Positions 1 through 8,404 of a stretch of DNA of 59,163 nt are shown piece by piece. The stretch covers positions 1 to 59,163 of the forward strand of contig JBBSGB010000021.1 in assembly GCA_038254545.1 (NCBI GenBank), read 5' to 3'. Source of the DNA: CAHJXF01 sp038254545. Lineage in GTDB: Bacteria; Pseudomonadota; Gammaproteobacteria; Burkholderiales; Burkholderiaceae_D. The notes under the pieces were generated by a model. It was not told the origin of the DNA, did not search any database, and saw only the letters and a program-made list of their open reading frames with translations. Within the stretch, counting starts at the first letter, position 1. Each line of letters starts with the position of its first letter. The translations under genes and the position numbers were made by a program.

Positions 1-381
1 CTGGTTGCCCGCAATTCGATCGGTCACGAATCGGCTGCACAATTGCTGATCACGGCAGGAGCGAACGTCGAACGGCTTCGCTCAGAATCCAGCTTTGCAG
101 CGCTCTGCGGCGTCAGTCCAGTGCCCGCCTCATCCGGCAAGATCACCCGGCATCGGCTCAATCGAGGAGGAGATCGCGCTGCCAACAGTGCGCTGCACAT
201 CATCGCGATCGGCCGGCTGAGAACCGATGAACGAACCAAAGCCTACGTGGCAAGGCGGGTCGCTGAAGGACACTCCAAGCTCGAGGCGATTCGCTGCTTG
301 AAACGCTACATTGCTCGCGAGGTGTTCGTCCTTCTCTCCCGCCGCCGGCGCGAGATCGGCCAGACGCAATTCGCTCCTTGA
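1..381 (+). CDS. IS110-family transposase, C-terminal part (cut by window start)
   Basis: The reading frame is open from base 1 to the stop at 381, giving about 126 residues. The stretch FAALCGVSPVPASSGK followed by HRLNRGGDRAANSALH is typical of the C-terminal IS116/IS110/IS902 transposase domain, which carries the conserved serine region of these DEDD/serine-type transposases. The protein ends normally (REIGQTQFAP). The N-terminal RuvC-like domain lies outside the window, so I cannot tell whether the element is intact. A second, unrelated IS remnant begins directly downstream, which suggests a decayed insertion hot spot. Confidence 0.85.
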   Translation: MVARNSIGHESAAQLLITAGANVERLRSESSFAALCGVSPVPASSGKITRHRLNRGGDRAANSALHIIAIGRLRTDERTKAYVARRVAEGHSKLEAIRCLKRYIAREVFVLLSRRRREIGQTQFAP

Positions 382-391
382 CAAATAGAAG

Positions 392-550
392 GGCGTCCGC
401 GGCAGCCAGTACACCAGCGAGCACTTCCAGGAGCTGCTCAAGGAACAGGGCATCACCTGCAGCATGAGCCGTGCTGGCGAGGTCCGGGACAACTCGGCCA
501 TGGAGAGCTTCTTCAGTTCGTTGAAGACCGAGCGGACTGCAAGAAGGAGG
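392..550 (+). pseudogene. IS3-family transposase OrfB remnant
   Basis: An open frame without a start codon encodes GSQYTSEHFQELLKEQGI, then SMSRAGEVRDNSAMESFFSS and LKTERTAR. This is the conserved block of the IS3 OrfB DDE integrase core: the S-x-Y-T-S stretch after the second catalytic Asp, and N-x-x-x-E-S-F-F-S-x-L-K containing the catalytic Glu. Only about 50 codons remain and both sides are missing. It is a dead fragment lying 11 bases after the IS110 gene. Confidence 0.85.
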
Positions 551-557
551 ATCGAAC
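545..557 (-). repeat. 13-nt copy of the tRNA-Ala 3' part, possible att-site relic
   Basis: The 13 bases 545-557 are identical, in the same orientation, to 10501-10513, which lie in the T-arm of tRNA-Ala(CGC). IS3 homology stops at the same point. About 50 bases further on are two closely spaced TACCCCC motifs (near 610-627), a kind of sequence I associate with integrase-flanked island ends. This fits an island bounded by att repeats, but T-arm sequences are similar among tRNAs and 13 nt is short. Confidence 0.35.
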
Positions 558-655
558 AACTCGTCCTAGGCGCATGGACACCCGATGTACGATTTTCTAA
601 AGCGCGAGTTACCCCCATTGTACCCCCGGGCTCTCTTTTGTGATACGCGGCCACT

Positions 656-1104
656 TTAGTCCGGTTCTGTTGAACCGGGCGCATCAGGCGCAAGATATAG
701 CTTCGCCCGGCTGGTAGTCCAAGTGGCAACGCCGGTGCCGAAGAAGTCGGCATCTTCGGTCCAGACCGGGCACCGAGAATCAGGGCGCAGGCGAGCGCTG
801 GCCAATCATTAGGGTCGCGCTCGTCGATGCGCGCCAAGGCCTGCTGCTCCATCGAGCGATACAGGTCAGCCTCGATTGGTTGCACCATGCTCTCGAGCGC
901 ATCGAGGGTAGCCAAAACAGTCGAGGCACTCACGCCGCGACACTCGAGGATCGCAGGAAGGTGCTCGCGCGCTTCGGCGTAGGCCGTGTCAGGCGCGAAG
1001 AAGCTGACCTCGGCTGCATGGTCCGTAACGAGGTCTCGCACCCGCTTTCCCAGAACGGCCCGGATCAGGATGTTCGCATCGAGGACGATCGCGCGCTGCG
1101 TCAT
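656..1104 (-). pseudogene. PIN-domain toxin (VapC-like), frameshifted
   Basis: The start MTQRAIVLDANILIRAV carries the first conserved Asp of a PIN-domain ribonuclease. The sequence continues through YAEAREHLPAI and ends its first frame at DPNDWPALACALILG, where the distal acidic residues lie. Near base 770 the frame is lost by one base. The expected continuation, CPVWTEDADFFGTGVATW and then the stop at 656-658, is present in the neighbouring frame. The toxin is therefore probably inactive, unless the shift is a sequencing error. It lies 43 bases downstream of the intact antitoxin gene, in the usual antitoxin-toxin order. Confidence 0.8.
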
Positions 1105-1147
1105 CGCGTGCCTTGCGCGCAGGCAATTCGCATCGCTCCTTTGCCCA

Positions 1148-1450
1148 TCAGGCGGGCTTACGGGCGCGTTGTTCGCTGATCGCGGCCCTCTTGCCCGATT
1201 TGGTGATCTTGCGCGCGGCCTTGAACTCGGCGGCCACCGCCTCGATGTCCACCGTCCGGGCCGACAGCATGCGGTCCAGCTCGGCCGAAGCTTTCTTCAG
1301 GGCGGCGACATCCGCATCGGCCTGGCCGTGCGCGGGGATGAAGAAACCCACGGTCTGCCCGTGACGAGTCACCGCCACCGGCGTTTCCGAAGCGATGAAC
1401 TCAGCCAGGCCGGAACGGAATTCCCGGATGCCGACCTTAGTAGTTTCCAT
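1148..1450 (-). CDS. Phd/YefM-type antitoxin
   Basis: A 100-residue protein starting METTKVGIREFRSGLAEFIA and continuing PVAVTRHGQTVGFFIP, the classical fold of the Phd/YefM DNA-binding antitoxin domain. The C-terminal half (ADVAALKKASAELDRML onward) would be the toxin-binding helix region. It is intact and precedes the frameshifted PIN gene, so antitoxin and autorepressor function may outlast the toxin. An imperfect inverted repeat of the form TGTGCA-N8-TACACA lies about 40 bases upstream, near 1490-1510, and could be its operator (weak). Confidence 0.85.
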   Translation of the reverse strand: METTKVGIREFRSGLAEFIASETPVAVTRHGQTVGFFIPAHGQADADVAALKKASAELDRMLSARTVDIEAVAAEFKAARKITKSGKRAAISEQRARKPA

Positions 1451-1611
1451 GCTGAATCCCGATGAGAAGGTTGAGGTCTCCGATTACAAGTGTGCATCAG
1501 TGCGTACACATATGCAAGCCTGCGCGACGTCCTCCCCGATCGTTGTCACCCCCGGTGATGACAGGCGGTTGGGCCATGCGTGTGAAAGCGACGAACACCG
1601 TCAAGTCGGCG

Positions 1612-2259
1612 TCAACATGCAACGCCGCGCAAGAACGTCACTACGGCTTCGGAAACTTCTGATTTCCGTTTCGCGACAGATGGGCGGGGTCCAAGACCAA
1701 ACAGCAGTTCGTTGTGCGTATTGAGTTTCACCAGTTCCAGGAACTGACGCGCAAGAACGTCCGATCGACGGTCTTTGGCAATAGCGCCATTGGATTGCCA
1801 GCTCCGAATGATTTCGCTGACCGCTTTGGTCGATCCTTCAGGGCCGGCAGCGACGAAGCATCGAGCCAATATCGGAAATCTCTTGCCTTGAGCTATAACC
1901 AGTCGGTGCAATGCGATTGCGCGTTTGTCATAGACAATATCAAGAAAAACCATACCGATAATATTTAGTGCTGACTCAATATTCATGCTCGTCAAGTCCA
2001 GCTTATCGAGAGGCTTACGTAACGCTTCGCTTTCGCGTTCGACCAGTGCCGTCAACAGTCCTTCCTTGCCTCCAAAGTGCCGATAAATATTGGTCTTCGA
2101 CCCTCCAACCTTAGCAACGATAGAATCAACACTTACCACGTCATAACCGTGCTCGAAAAATAGCTCCGCAGCAATGTTCAGAATGGCGTCCCGCATCGCC
2201 GATTCACGCGTGTTAGCAGGGTCGCCGCGCACGATGGGTGTATTCACTTGTTTAGTCAT
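1612..2259 (-). CDS. TetR/AcrR-family transcriptional regulator
   Basis: A 215-residue protein. The N-terminal helix-turn-helix is clear (MRDAILNIAAELFFEHGYD, then VDSIVAKVGGSKTNIYRHFG), followed by a C-terminal ligand domain of the AefR-like type. I place the start at the ATG at 2259 (MTKQVNTPIVRG); the open frame extends 11 codons further upstream. The gene is more AT-rich than the core part of the window. No partner gene is directly adjacent, since a broken diguanylate cyclase lies divergently upstream. It could govern the gentisate block or act elsewhere; the sequence does not decide. Confidence 0.85.
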   Translation of the reverse strand: MTKQVNTPIVRGDPANTRESAMRDAILNIAAELFFEHGYDVVSVDSIVAKVGGSKTNIYRHFGGKEGLLTALVERESEALRKPLDKLDLTSMNIESALNIIGMVFLDIVYDKRAIALHRLVIAQGKRFPILARCFVAAGPEGSTKAVSEIIRSWQSNGAIAKDRRSDVLARQFLELVKLNTHNELLFGLGPRPSVAKRKSEVSEAVVTFLRGVAC

Positions 2260-2549
2260 ATAACACCGGCGAATATAAAATTTTGTTTCCAATGAAAATT
2301 ATCGATTCAAACGCGGCAAGTCCAAGTAGGCAAATACTAGACGCTCGAGGCAAATGTCCCTTTCGGCCTTCCTGCGTATCTCTTCATCGAATCGATTTCA
2401 GGCTTGGCACGCTACCGCAGGTTTTTTCGGCGTTCACGCCGGGGCGATACTTAGTTGCTTGTCGTCTCGCGGTGGGCGTTTCGGCCTCGTGTGGTGCAGA
2501 GGAGACGGTCGTCACATATTCGCATCAATCACGCAAGATTTCTTCGTCC

Positions 2550-3111
2550 ACGGCGATAGATCGGTATCGGCGCACTGGGTTCGCTACGCGGTCGACTTCC
2601 ATCCTCATATACGCAAGGACCGGCGTCGTCAAAGGTGTGTACGGCATGATCCTCGACGTGACCACAGCCAAGGAAGCCGAGCAACGGCTCACTCGATTGG
2701 CGCAGTTCGACACACTTACAGGCATTACCAACCGGCACCAATTCGACGACAAGCTTGCGTGCGCCTTGGCGACAACGGATTGCGAAAAGGCTCCGCTGGC
2801 GCTGATGTTCCTCGACATCGATCATTTCAAACAAGTCAATGATCGCTATGGTCACGGCGGCGGCAACGCGCTGTTTCGTTCTGCTCGAGCATTTGCACAG
2901 CGAAGAAGAACCACAATTCATCGCGCGCAAGATCATCGCCGCGATAGAAAAACCTTTCATGATCGAAGGTCACTTCATGCAGATAACGACCGGCATCGGC
3001 ATCGCGATGCGAATCTTCGAAACCGAAGCGTCGATGCTGATGAAGCGTGCCAATGAAGCGCTCGACGACGCAAAGCGCGCGGGGCGCAACACGTTCAGGA
3101 TGGCTGGTTGA
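2550..3111 (+). pseudogene. PAS-GGDEF diguanylate cyclase remnant with the GGDEF motif deleted
   Basis: Pieces of a PAS-GGDEF protein lie in three frames. The end of a PAS domain (HWVRYAVDFHP) is in one frame. Another holds the PAS-GGDEF linker and GGDEF start (GVYGMILDVTTAKEAEQRL, LAQFDTLTGITNRHQFDDKL, MFLDIDHFKQVNDRYGHG). A third holds the domain end (FVLLEHLHSEEE, IARKIIAAIEKPF, TTGIGIAM, KRANEALDDAKRAGRNTF). The junction near 2870 skips from the GD-A-L helix directly to the F after GGDE, so roughly 25 codons including the active loop are gone and the frame is shifted. The product could not make cyclic di-GMP. Confidence 0.85.
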
Positions 3112-3212
3112 CCGTGCCGGCCGCACGCAACCCGTGGGCGAGACGACGCCAACACCACGCGCCGTGCCACGCACCATGTATCAGAACAAAGGTCGCCACT
3201 ATTGACGCTCCG

Positions 3213-4103
3213 TCATAACTTGGTGAGGGGTTCGGCGTCCATTGCATTCGGCAATCCGATGGTGACGCTTAATCGCCCGAGTTGGGGAGATGCGACAACT
3301 ATCTCGTCTCCGGGAACGACGGGGCCAACACCAGCCGGTGTTCCGGTCATGATGACGTCGCCCGGATAAAGCGTATAGAACGCCGACGTCATTTCGATCA
3401 GTTCGGGTATCGAGCGAATCAAGAGCGCGGTATTACTCTGCTGACGCAAGTTCCCATTGACGCTCAGCGTGAACGCGATGTCGGCCGGATCGCGTATTTC
3501 GTCGCTGGTCGTGAGCCATGGCCCGAGAACTGCAAATGAGTCGCAAGATTTTCGGAGCGAGCGGTCTTGCTTGCCGCGCACGGTCATGTCGAGCGCCAAG
3601 CTATATCCCGCAAGATGCGCCATGGCATCGCTAGCCTTGACCTTGTGGGCTGGGCGACCGATGATCACCGCTATCTCGCCTTCGTGATCAACCCGTGCAT
3701 CCAAAAAGGGCAGCGCAATCCGGGTACTCGGACCGGCCAATGCCGAATTCGCCTTGAGAAAGCAGCCAATCTCATCGATCGCCTGAACGGGCCGGTCCTG
3801 GTGCAAGACACGATCGAGTAACGCCTCGTCGGCATGGCTGTGGTAGTTAACGGGTGCGCCGATAATCTTTGACGGATTGCCAACTGGCGCTTCGAGCTTT
3901 ACGTCAGACAGCTTCAAGCATTGTGCTGAGGCCGCGACTCGATCGATATCCAGACGCAGTGTTTCGAGTCTGGCAATGACCGCGTCTCCTATCGGATGTG
4001 CCCAACGAAATGCCGGCAGCCGCTCGAGCACAGCAGACACATCGCGCACGAAGTCTTCTTCGACGATGCCAAGCCGATCCCGGTCGAAACGACACAGCTT
4101 CAT
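3213..4103 (-). CDS. fumarylacetoacetate hydrolase (FAH) family protein
   Basis: A 296-residue cytosolic C-C bond hydrolase of the FAH superfamily. The catalytic domain shows the metal ligands in DARVDHEGEIAVIIGR (about 133-148), the lid and dimer region, and the terminal block YTLYPGDVIMTGTPAGVGP. Its start ATG overlaps the stop of the upstream small membrane-protein gene by four bases (ATGA), so the two are probably translationally coupled. In a block with gentisate dioxygenase the expected role is hydrolysis of fumarylpyruvate or maleylpyruvate to pyruvate plus a C4 diacid (inference). The FAH family also includes ureidoglycolate lyases and homoprotocatechuate isomerases, so the exact substrate is not fixed. 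Confidence 0.85.
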   Translation of the reverse strand: MKLCRFDRDRLGIVEEDFVRDVSAVLERLPAFRWAHPIGDAVIARLETLRLDIDRVAASAQCLKLSDVKLEAPVGNPSKIIGAPVNYHSHADEALLDRVLHQDRPVQAIDEIGCFLKANSALAGPSTRIALPFLDARVDHEGEIAVIIGRPAHKVKASDAMAHLAGYSLALDMTVRGKQDRSLRKSCDSFAVLGPWLTTSDEIRDPADIAFTLSVNGNLRQQSNTALLIRSIPELIEMTSAFYTLYPGDVIMTGTPAGVGPVVPGDEIVVASPQLGRLSVTIGLPNAMDAEPLTKL

Positions 4104-4414
4104 TGCGGGAACTTGGTTTCCACGTGGCGCTTGGCACCGCGCAACCCGAGCGGCTTGGCACGTCGAACGAGGTCACCCAGTGTCATGACCAAGCCCACCG
4201 TCCAACAGGCCGGACAACCTCGAAACATGACCAGCGCGGCGATCCCAAGGCCGAGCGAGGCGACCGTTCCCCAAGAGGTACCGTCGCTTCGCGCAATGAC
4301 GATCGAAAAATAGATTGCCGCGAAACCGATGGCACCGCGTATCAAATGTTCCAACAGAGAAGCACTTGACAATGAAAATCCAGCATTTGTTCTAGATGCA
4401 TCCGTCACGGTCAC
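4100..4414 (-). CDS. small DUF2892/YgaP-type membrane protein
   Basis: A 104-residue protein with two predicted membrane segments (IRGAIGFAAIYFSIVIA and WGTVASLGLGIAALVMF) followed by RGCPACWTVGL. A two-helix hairpin ending in a C-P-x-C/Y pocket is the pattern of DUF2892 membrane modules. I use the GTG at 4414, which has AAGGA about nine bases upstream; no ATG is available in the N-terminus. It is coupled to the FAH gene by an ATGA overlap and follows the broken MBL gene, whose tail looks like another copy of the same membrane module. The function is unknown. Confidence 0.65.
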   Translation of the reverse strand: MTVTDASRTNAGFSLSSASLLEHLIRGAIGFAAIYFSIVIARSDGTSWGTVASLGLGIAALVMFRGCPACWTVGLVMTLGDLVRRAKPLGLRGAKRHVETKFPQ

Positions 4415-4440
4415 CGGTCCTTTACAGGAACAATCGCCGA

Positions 4441-4934
4441 TCAGATTAACTTACGACCCGCCACTGCACAGGCCGGGCAATAACCCACGAATCCGGTCAG
4501 GCCGACGAACATGCCGACCGCTGCCTTGGTACCGAGGGGTCGATAGATGTCAATCGGATCCCGGCGTTGAATCTCCCACTCAGTTCAAGCAGGGTTGCCA
4601 GACCCATCGTGTGGTCGCTGTGTCCGTGCGTGATGAAGATTTTGCCGACTTTGCGGAAATCGTAGTCCGCCTGCACAATCCGTCGTGTCACATTCTCGCC
4701 AGCATCGACCAGATATAGAACGCCATTCACAATCAGCAAGTTTGCCGACTGCGGTCGATCTTTGCGAGGTAGCGGACCTGCTGCGGTCCCGAGAGTGACG
4801 AGGCGCGTCGTCGCCGTGGGGGCTTGCATCTTTACTTCGCCGGTCGTTTGCGAAAAAACCGGATTTGCCGCTGCGGCGAGACCAATGCAAACCGCAAAGA
4901 TCACGTGCCGATATGTCGGTCTGCACATGGTCAT
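4441..4934 (-). pseudogene. MBL-fold metallohydrolase, frameshifted and fused to a DUF2892-like tail
   Basis: The intact N-terminus has a signal peptide (FAVCIGLAAAANPVFSQ), the strand LVTLGTAAGPLPRKDRPQSA and the zinc motif of MBL hydrolases in FITHGHSDHTMGLATLLE. About 108 codons in, the frame is lost near 4575. The next MBL segment (WEIQRRDPIDIYRPLGTK) is in another frame, and instead of the rest of the MBL domain it runs into AVGMFVGLTGFVGYCPACA, a DUF2892-like hydrophobic tail ending at 4441. Metal ligands beyond HxHxDH are absent. It appears to be a recombinant pseudogene inside an otherwise continuous operon. Confidence 0.75.
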
Positions 4935-4951
4935 CTCTTTCTTGATTATTT

Positions 4952-6331
4952 CTAAGCGGAGACGAATCGAGCAGCGTCTTCCCGCGGCGTTTTATCTTCA
5001 AGCCGTCCAGCCGAACGCTCGCGGCTAAGCAATCCCATGGCGATCGCCGCAATCACCACGGGCAAGATGGCGACCAAGAACATTGTCTTCGGCGGAAACG
5101 CGAGCCCCAAAACCAAACCGCCCAAACCCGGGCCGATGATGTTTCCCAAGCGTCCCACCCCAAAGGCCCAACCTGAACCGGTAGCGCGAATCTGGGTGGG
5201 ATAAACTGATCCGCTCAAGCCGTTCATGCCGAACTGAGCGCCCATCAGACCGGCGCCGATCAGAAAGATCAGCACGGCTGTGCGAGCGACTGAAGGATTC
5301 CCCCACCACATGGCAAATATCGCAGCCGCTCCGCCAAGCAGTGCCACAGCAAGTGTTTTTTCCGTGCCGAAGCGACTCGCAATCATTGCAATCCCGACAA
5401 CACCGACCAAACCTCCAACGGGCAAAAGCGCACTGTAGAAAGCCGCGTCTCCGGCATTGGCGCCGGCGGCGTTGAGGATGGTCGGGAGCCAGAAAATGAT
5501 CAGCCACGTAGATAGAAAATTGCAAAGGAACATAATCCACAAAAGGACCGTGCGCGCGGTATTGCCGTCTTGAAATAACCTCGCAACTGGATTGCGAGCC
5601 ACCGCGGTACGAACCGTGAGCAATAGCACCGGAGGAAGATAGAGGGACGACGGTTCGATTCCCATTCGCTTGAGAATTCGCGCAGCTTCCTTTGATGATT
5701 TGTCTTTTGCCAAAAGGATCTGGACAGATTCCGGCAGCAGAAAAACAATCAACGGAAGAATCAACAGTGGAAATACGCCACCGACAATGAAGATTGCCTG
5801 CCAGCCATAGTTTGGGATTAGCTTCGATGAAACGAGGCCGCCGATCATGAGACCGACCGGGACGCCGCCGGTCATTACCCCAACGAGAATGGCGCGGTTT
5901 TTCGCCGGCAGATAATCCGACGTCAATGCGATCGCTGTCGGGACGCCACCGCCGAGGCCAAGCCCGGTCAAAAAGCGCATCGCTGCGAGGGCATGCGTGG
6001 TTTCCAACAACGCGGTCGCCAAGGAAAACATGGCAAAGGTAATCACGCATGCCACGAATACGGGCTTGCGCCCATACCAATCGCCAAGCGGTCCCGCGAT
6101 CACGGCGCCGAGAAGCATCCCTACGCCGGTGAGGACAATCGACAAAGTGAAAGCAGCCGGACTCAAACCCCAAGAAGAAGCAAGTGCAGGGATCGCGAAG
6201 CCGATGGATCCGATGTCATAACCTTCAAACACCAGTACAAATGAACACAGCAAGGCCACGCGAAATTGCAGGCCGCTCATTCTCCCGGCTCCGATGGCAT
6301 TTTCAACCGCGGAAAGACTTATCACGGCCAT
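4952..6331 (-). CDS. MFS transporter, aromatic acid:H+ symporter (AAHS) family
   Basis: A 459-residue inner-membrane carrier with about 12 hydrophobic helices. The first helix contains LVFEGYDIGSIGFAIPAL, the D-containing motif of AAHS carriers (PcaK, BenK, GenK type). It is followed by GPLGDWYGRKPVF, the MFS loop 2-3 motif, and RFLTGLGLGGGVPTAIAL in helix 4. Between gentisate dioxygenase and the FAH gene on the same strand, it most likely imports gentisate or a related hydroxybenzoate by proton symport (inference from context and family). Confidence 0.9.
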   Translation of the reverse strand: MAVISLSAVENAIGAGRMSGLQFRVALLCSFVLVFEGYDIGSIGFAIPALASSWGLSPAAFTLSIVLTGVGMLLGAVIAGPLGDWYGRKPVFVACVITFAMFSLATALLETTHALAAMRFLTGLGLGGGVPTAIALTSDYLPAKNRAILVGVMTGGVPVGLMIGGLVSSKLIPNYGWQAIFIVGGVFPLLILPLIVFLLPESVQILLAKDKSSKEAARILKRMGIEPSSLYLPPVLLLTVRTAVARNPVARLFQDGNTARTVLLWIMFLCNFLSTWLIIFWLPTILNAAGANAGDAAFYSALLPVGGLVGVVGIAMIASRFGTEKTLAVALLGGAAAIFAMWWGNPSVARTAVLIFLIGAGLMGAQFGMNGLSGSVYPTQIRATGSGWAFGVGRLGNIIGPGLGGLVLGLAFPPKTMFLVAILPVVIAAIAMGLLSRERSAGRLEDKTPREDAARFVSA

Positions 6332-6378
6332 GACGTGTTTTATATTTAGTCAGCTAACTCAACTCAGGATGGTTCAAA

Positions 6379-7467
6379 TCAAGCGCGAATTTCTTCGCAC
6401 CAGATTCCCAATGTTTCGTGCAACGCGCGCTCCGAATAGGAAAACAGCACCGCGTCGGTATCCGCGACGTGATGGCGCCACATCCAGTTGGGCGCGACAA
6501 AGACATCGTTCTCTCGCCAGCGGAATACTTGATCGCCGACATGCGTGCATCCCGAGCCCTCCAGAACGACGAATATTTCGGAGTCAGTCTGCCGTTTCGG
6601 ACGTGACGTGAATCCTTGCGGCAACAATTGCAGGAAAGCGGCGATCGTCGGCAAGACATGGCCGCCGGTCGCCGAGTTGGCGTAGCGCAATTTGAAGCCT
6701 TGTGACGCGTCGGCTGCACCGCCTTTTTGCATCAATAAAAGAGCATGGCGCGCTTGAATATACGGATAACGAAGCTGCGGTGCCGAGTGATTCAAAGGTG
6801 CTTGATTCACGAAGCGAGCGTCGAGCGGAACCAGACCGTGCCCGTAACTGCTTTGAGAAAAATTGTCCGGTCTCGAGCGTGCAACCTGTCCGCCTTGGAA
6901 CTCTTCGTAAAACGAAACAGAGAGCTTGCTCATCAATGGCACATCAATGCCGTCAAACCAGATCATCGGACCGCCAGACTCTTTTTCGTGGTCATGCCAA
7001 GTCCAGCTCGGCGTCAAAATCAGATCGCCGCGTTCCATCGTGAACCGCTCGCCATTGACCGAAGTGAAGGCGCCGTTGCCTTCGATGACGACGCGCAAGG
7101 CCGCTTGTGTGTGGCGGTGCGACTCCGCGATCTCGCCGCCCTTGATCATCTGAAATCCTGCCCCCAGCGTTGACGTCGCGGCCGGATTCGGTAAGGAAGG
7201 ATTAGCCAGTAGCAACACCCTTCGTTCAGCTTCTTCGGGCGAAATAGTTTCTCCGGCCTCGATCAGCGCCGGACGGACCGACTTTGAATATTCCCAAAGG
7301 AAAGGCGCGCATGACGGCATTGGTTCCGTGCGAACGAGATTGGCGGCGACTTCCCACAAGGGGACCAGATTCGCCGCACGCAAATCGAGGCGCGCCAATG
7401 GTGGCGGTGTTGTGATACTTACGTCCGCAGCGTCGGGATCCTTGCACACGGAGGCAATTCGATTCAT
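6379..7467 (-). CDS. gtdA: gentisate 1,2-dioxygenase-like bicupin
   Basis: A 362-residue bicupin. The N-terminal cupin has the Fe(II) ligands in ESHRHTQAALRVVIEGNG (His117, His119) and the third histidine in TPSWTWHDH (about 158-160). The C-terminal cupin (SEIFVVLEGSGCTHVGD, then FVAPNWMWRHHVAD) is degenerate, as in other gentisate dioxygenases. The reaction is ring cleavage of gentisate by O2 to maleylpyruvate. The start at 7467 has a strong GGAG ten bases upstream; the frame continues ten codons further up without a better site. It is the first gene of the minus-strand block with the AAHS carrier and FAH hydrolase. 1-Hydroxy-2-naphthoate or salicylate dioxygenase are close relatives and cannot be excluded. 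Confidence 0.85.
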   Translation of the reverse strand: MNRIASVCKDPDAADVSITTPPPLARLDLRAANLVPLWEVAANLVRTEPMPSCAPFLWEYSKSVRPALIEAGETISPEEAERRVLLLANPSLPNPAATSTLGAGFQMIKGGEIAESHRHTQAALRVVIEGNGAFTSVNGERFTMERGDLILTPSWTWHDHEKESGGPMIWFDGIDVPLMSKLSVSFYEEFQGGQVARSRPDNFSQSSYGHGLVPLDARFVNQAPLNHSAPQLRYPYIQARHALLLMQKGGAADASQGFKLRYANSATGGHVLPTIAAFLQLLPQGFTSRPKRQTDSEIFVVLEGSGCTHVGDQVFRWRENDVFVAPNWMWRHHVADTDAVLFSYSERALHETLGIWCEEIRA

Positions 7468-7749
7468 TCGTGTTTCTCCGTTAATGTTTATAGGCAATTA
7501 AAACTGGCTGCAGATAACGACGTTCCCGCTGCCGCTATAGCGTGCGACTTTCCGCCGAGACAAAGCGGCCGCGTGCGCCCGACTGGAACTACGCCGATCC
7601 CTGTGTTCAAGGTGCAGCGGGGCCCGTCCGTGCAGTGGTTATGCGGCCCGACAGCGCGAGGTCCTTGAAGATTCAGTGGAGCGGGATCACAACGGCTCGC
7701 ACGTTGAACGCACAATCTCGCGCCACCGCGCGGGCAAATTCCGAATGAA
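7468..7749. other. intergenic, no assignable gene
   Basis: These 282 bases lie between the dioxygenase start and the YceI stop. Short open frames exist on both strands (for example 7542-7748 plus), but none has a recognisable motif or convincing ribosome site. The promoter of the gentisate block should be in the part next to 7467. I see no clear terminator for the YceI gene. Confidence 0.5.
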
Positions 7750-8325
7750 TCAATCACGCGTCGCTTCGATCTGGATCAAAAGCCTCGTGTCGTCCGGTAT
7801 GAACGGAATGCCGAAATTCATGTTCCACAGACTCCGTTTGATGGTCGTCTCGAAATCGCCGCCACAAACCTGCTTCTTTAGCGTCGGACTTTGATAGCAG
7901 TTGTAGTTGGTGGCGTTAAGCGTCACCGGCTGGGTGTTGCCGATGATCGTGAGAGTTCCGCTGACCTGCGAAACCTTCTCCCCATCAAAGCGAAAATCCG
8001 TTGCAATAAAGGTCGCATCGGGAAAGCGCTTGACGTTGAACAGGTCGATGCCCTGCAGTGTCTGATCGAACTTGGGCACCCCTGATACAACAGAGCCGGC
8101 GTCGATGACGATGCTGGCCTTTCCAGCTTTGGCGACCGGGTCGATGGTGATCGAGCCGCTCGTCGCGTTGAACCGTACGCGAATTGTCGACGTGCCAAAG
8201 TGCTTCGCCTCAAAAATGACCGACGTGTGATTCGGTTCAATCGTATAGCTGGCGGGCTCCGCGTGTGCGAGATTCGCGGTAACAAGCAGAACAGCAAGCG
8301 GCGATACTGCGGCGGTTCTTGTCAT
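7750..8325 (-). CDS. YceI-family periplasmic lipid-binding protein
   Basis: A 191-residue secreted protein: signal peptide to about residue 22 (VLLVTANLAHA), then the YceI lipocalin-like barrel. Family marks are YTIEPNHTSVIFEAKHFG near the start, FDQTLQGIDLFNVKRFPDATF in the middle and SLWNMNFGIPFIPDDTRLLI at the end. Members bind isoprenoids or amphiphiles and are often induced by stress. I chose the ATG at 8325, with AGAGGGGA just upstream. The gene is divergent from the porin, and the shared 210-bp gap contains a perfect palindrome. Confidence 0.92.
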   Translation of the reverse strand: MTRTAAVSPLAVLLVTANLAHAEPASYTIEPNHTSVIFEAKHFGTSTIRVRFNATSGSITIDPVAKAGKASIVIDAGSVVSGVPKFDQTLQGIDLFNVKRFPDATFIATDFRFDGEKVSQVSGTLTIIGNTQPVTLNATNYNCYQSPTLKKQVCGGDFETTIKRSLWNMNFGIPFIPDDTRLLIQIEATRD

Positions 8326-8404
8326 GATCAGTCCCCTCTTCCATGAAAGCCGTGCTGATTCGTGGACGTCGCAAAAGTCGCTTGCCAATCTGAATAATAA
8401 TACC

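Noticed and set aside
130..655. Continuation of the 324-codon minus-strand frame beyond the PIN domain
   Set aside because: After the frameshift near 770 the frame has no PIN residues and runs antisense to the IS remnants; only 656-1104 is supported.
7542..7748. Plus-strand 68-codon frame upstream of the YceI stop
   Set aside because: No ribosome site, no motif and no similarity that I recognise; kept as intergenic.
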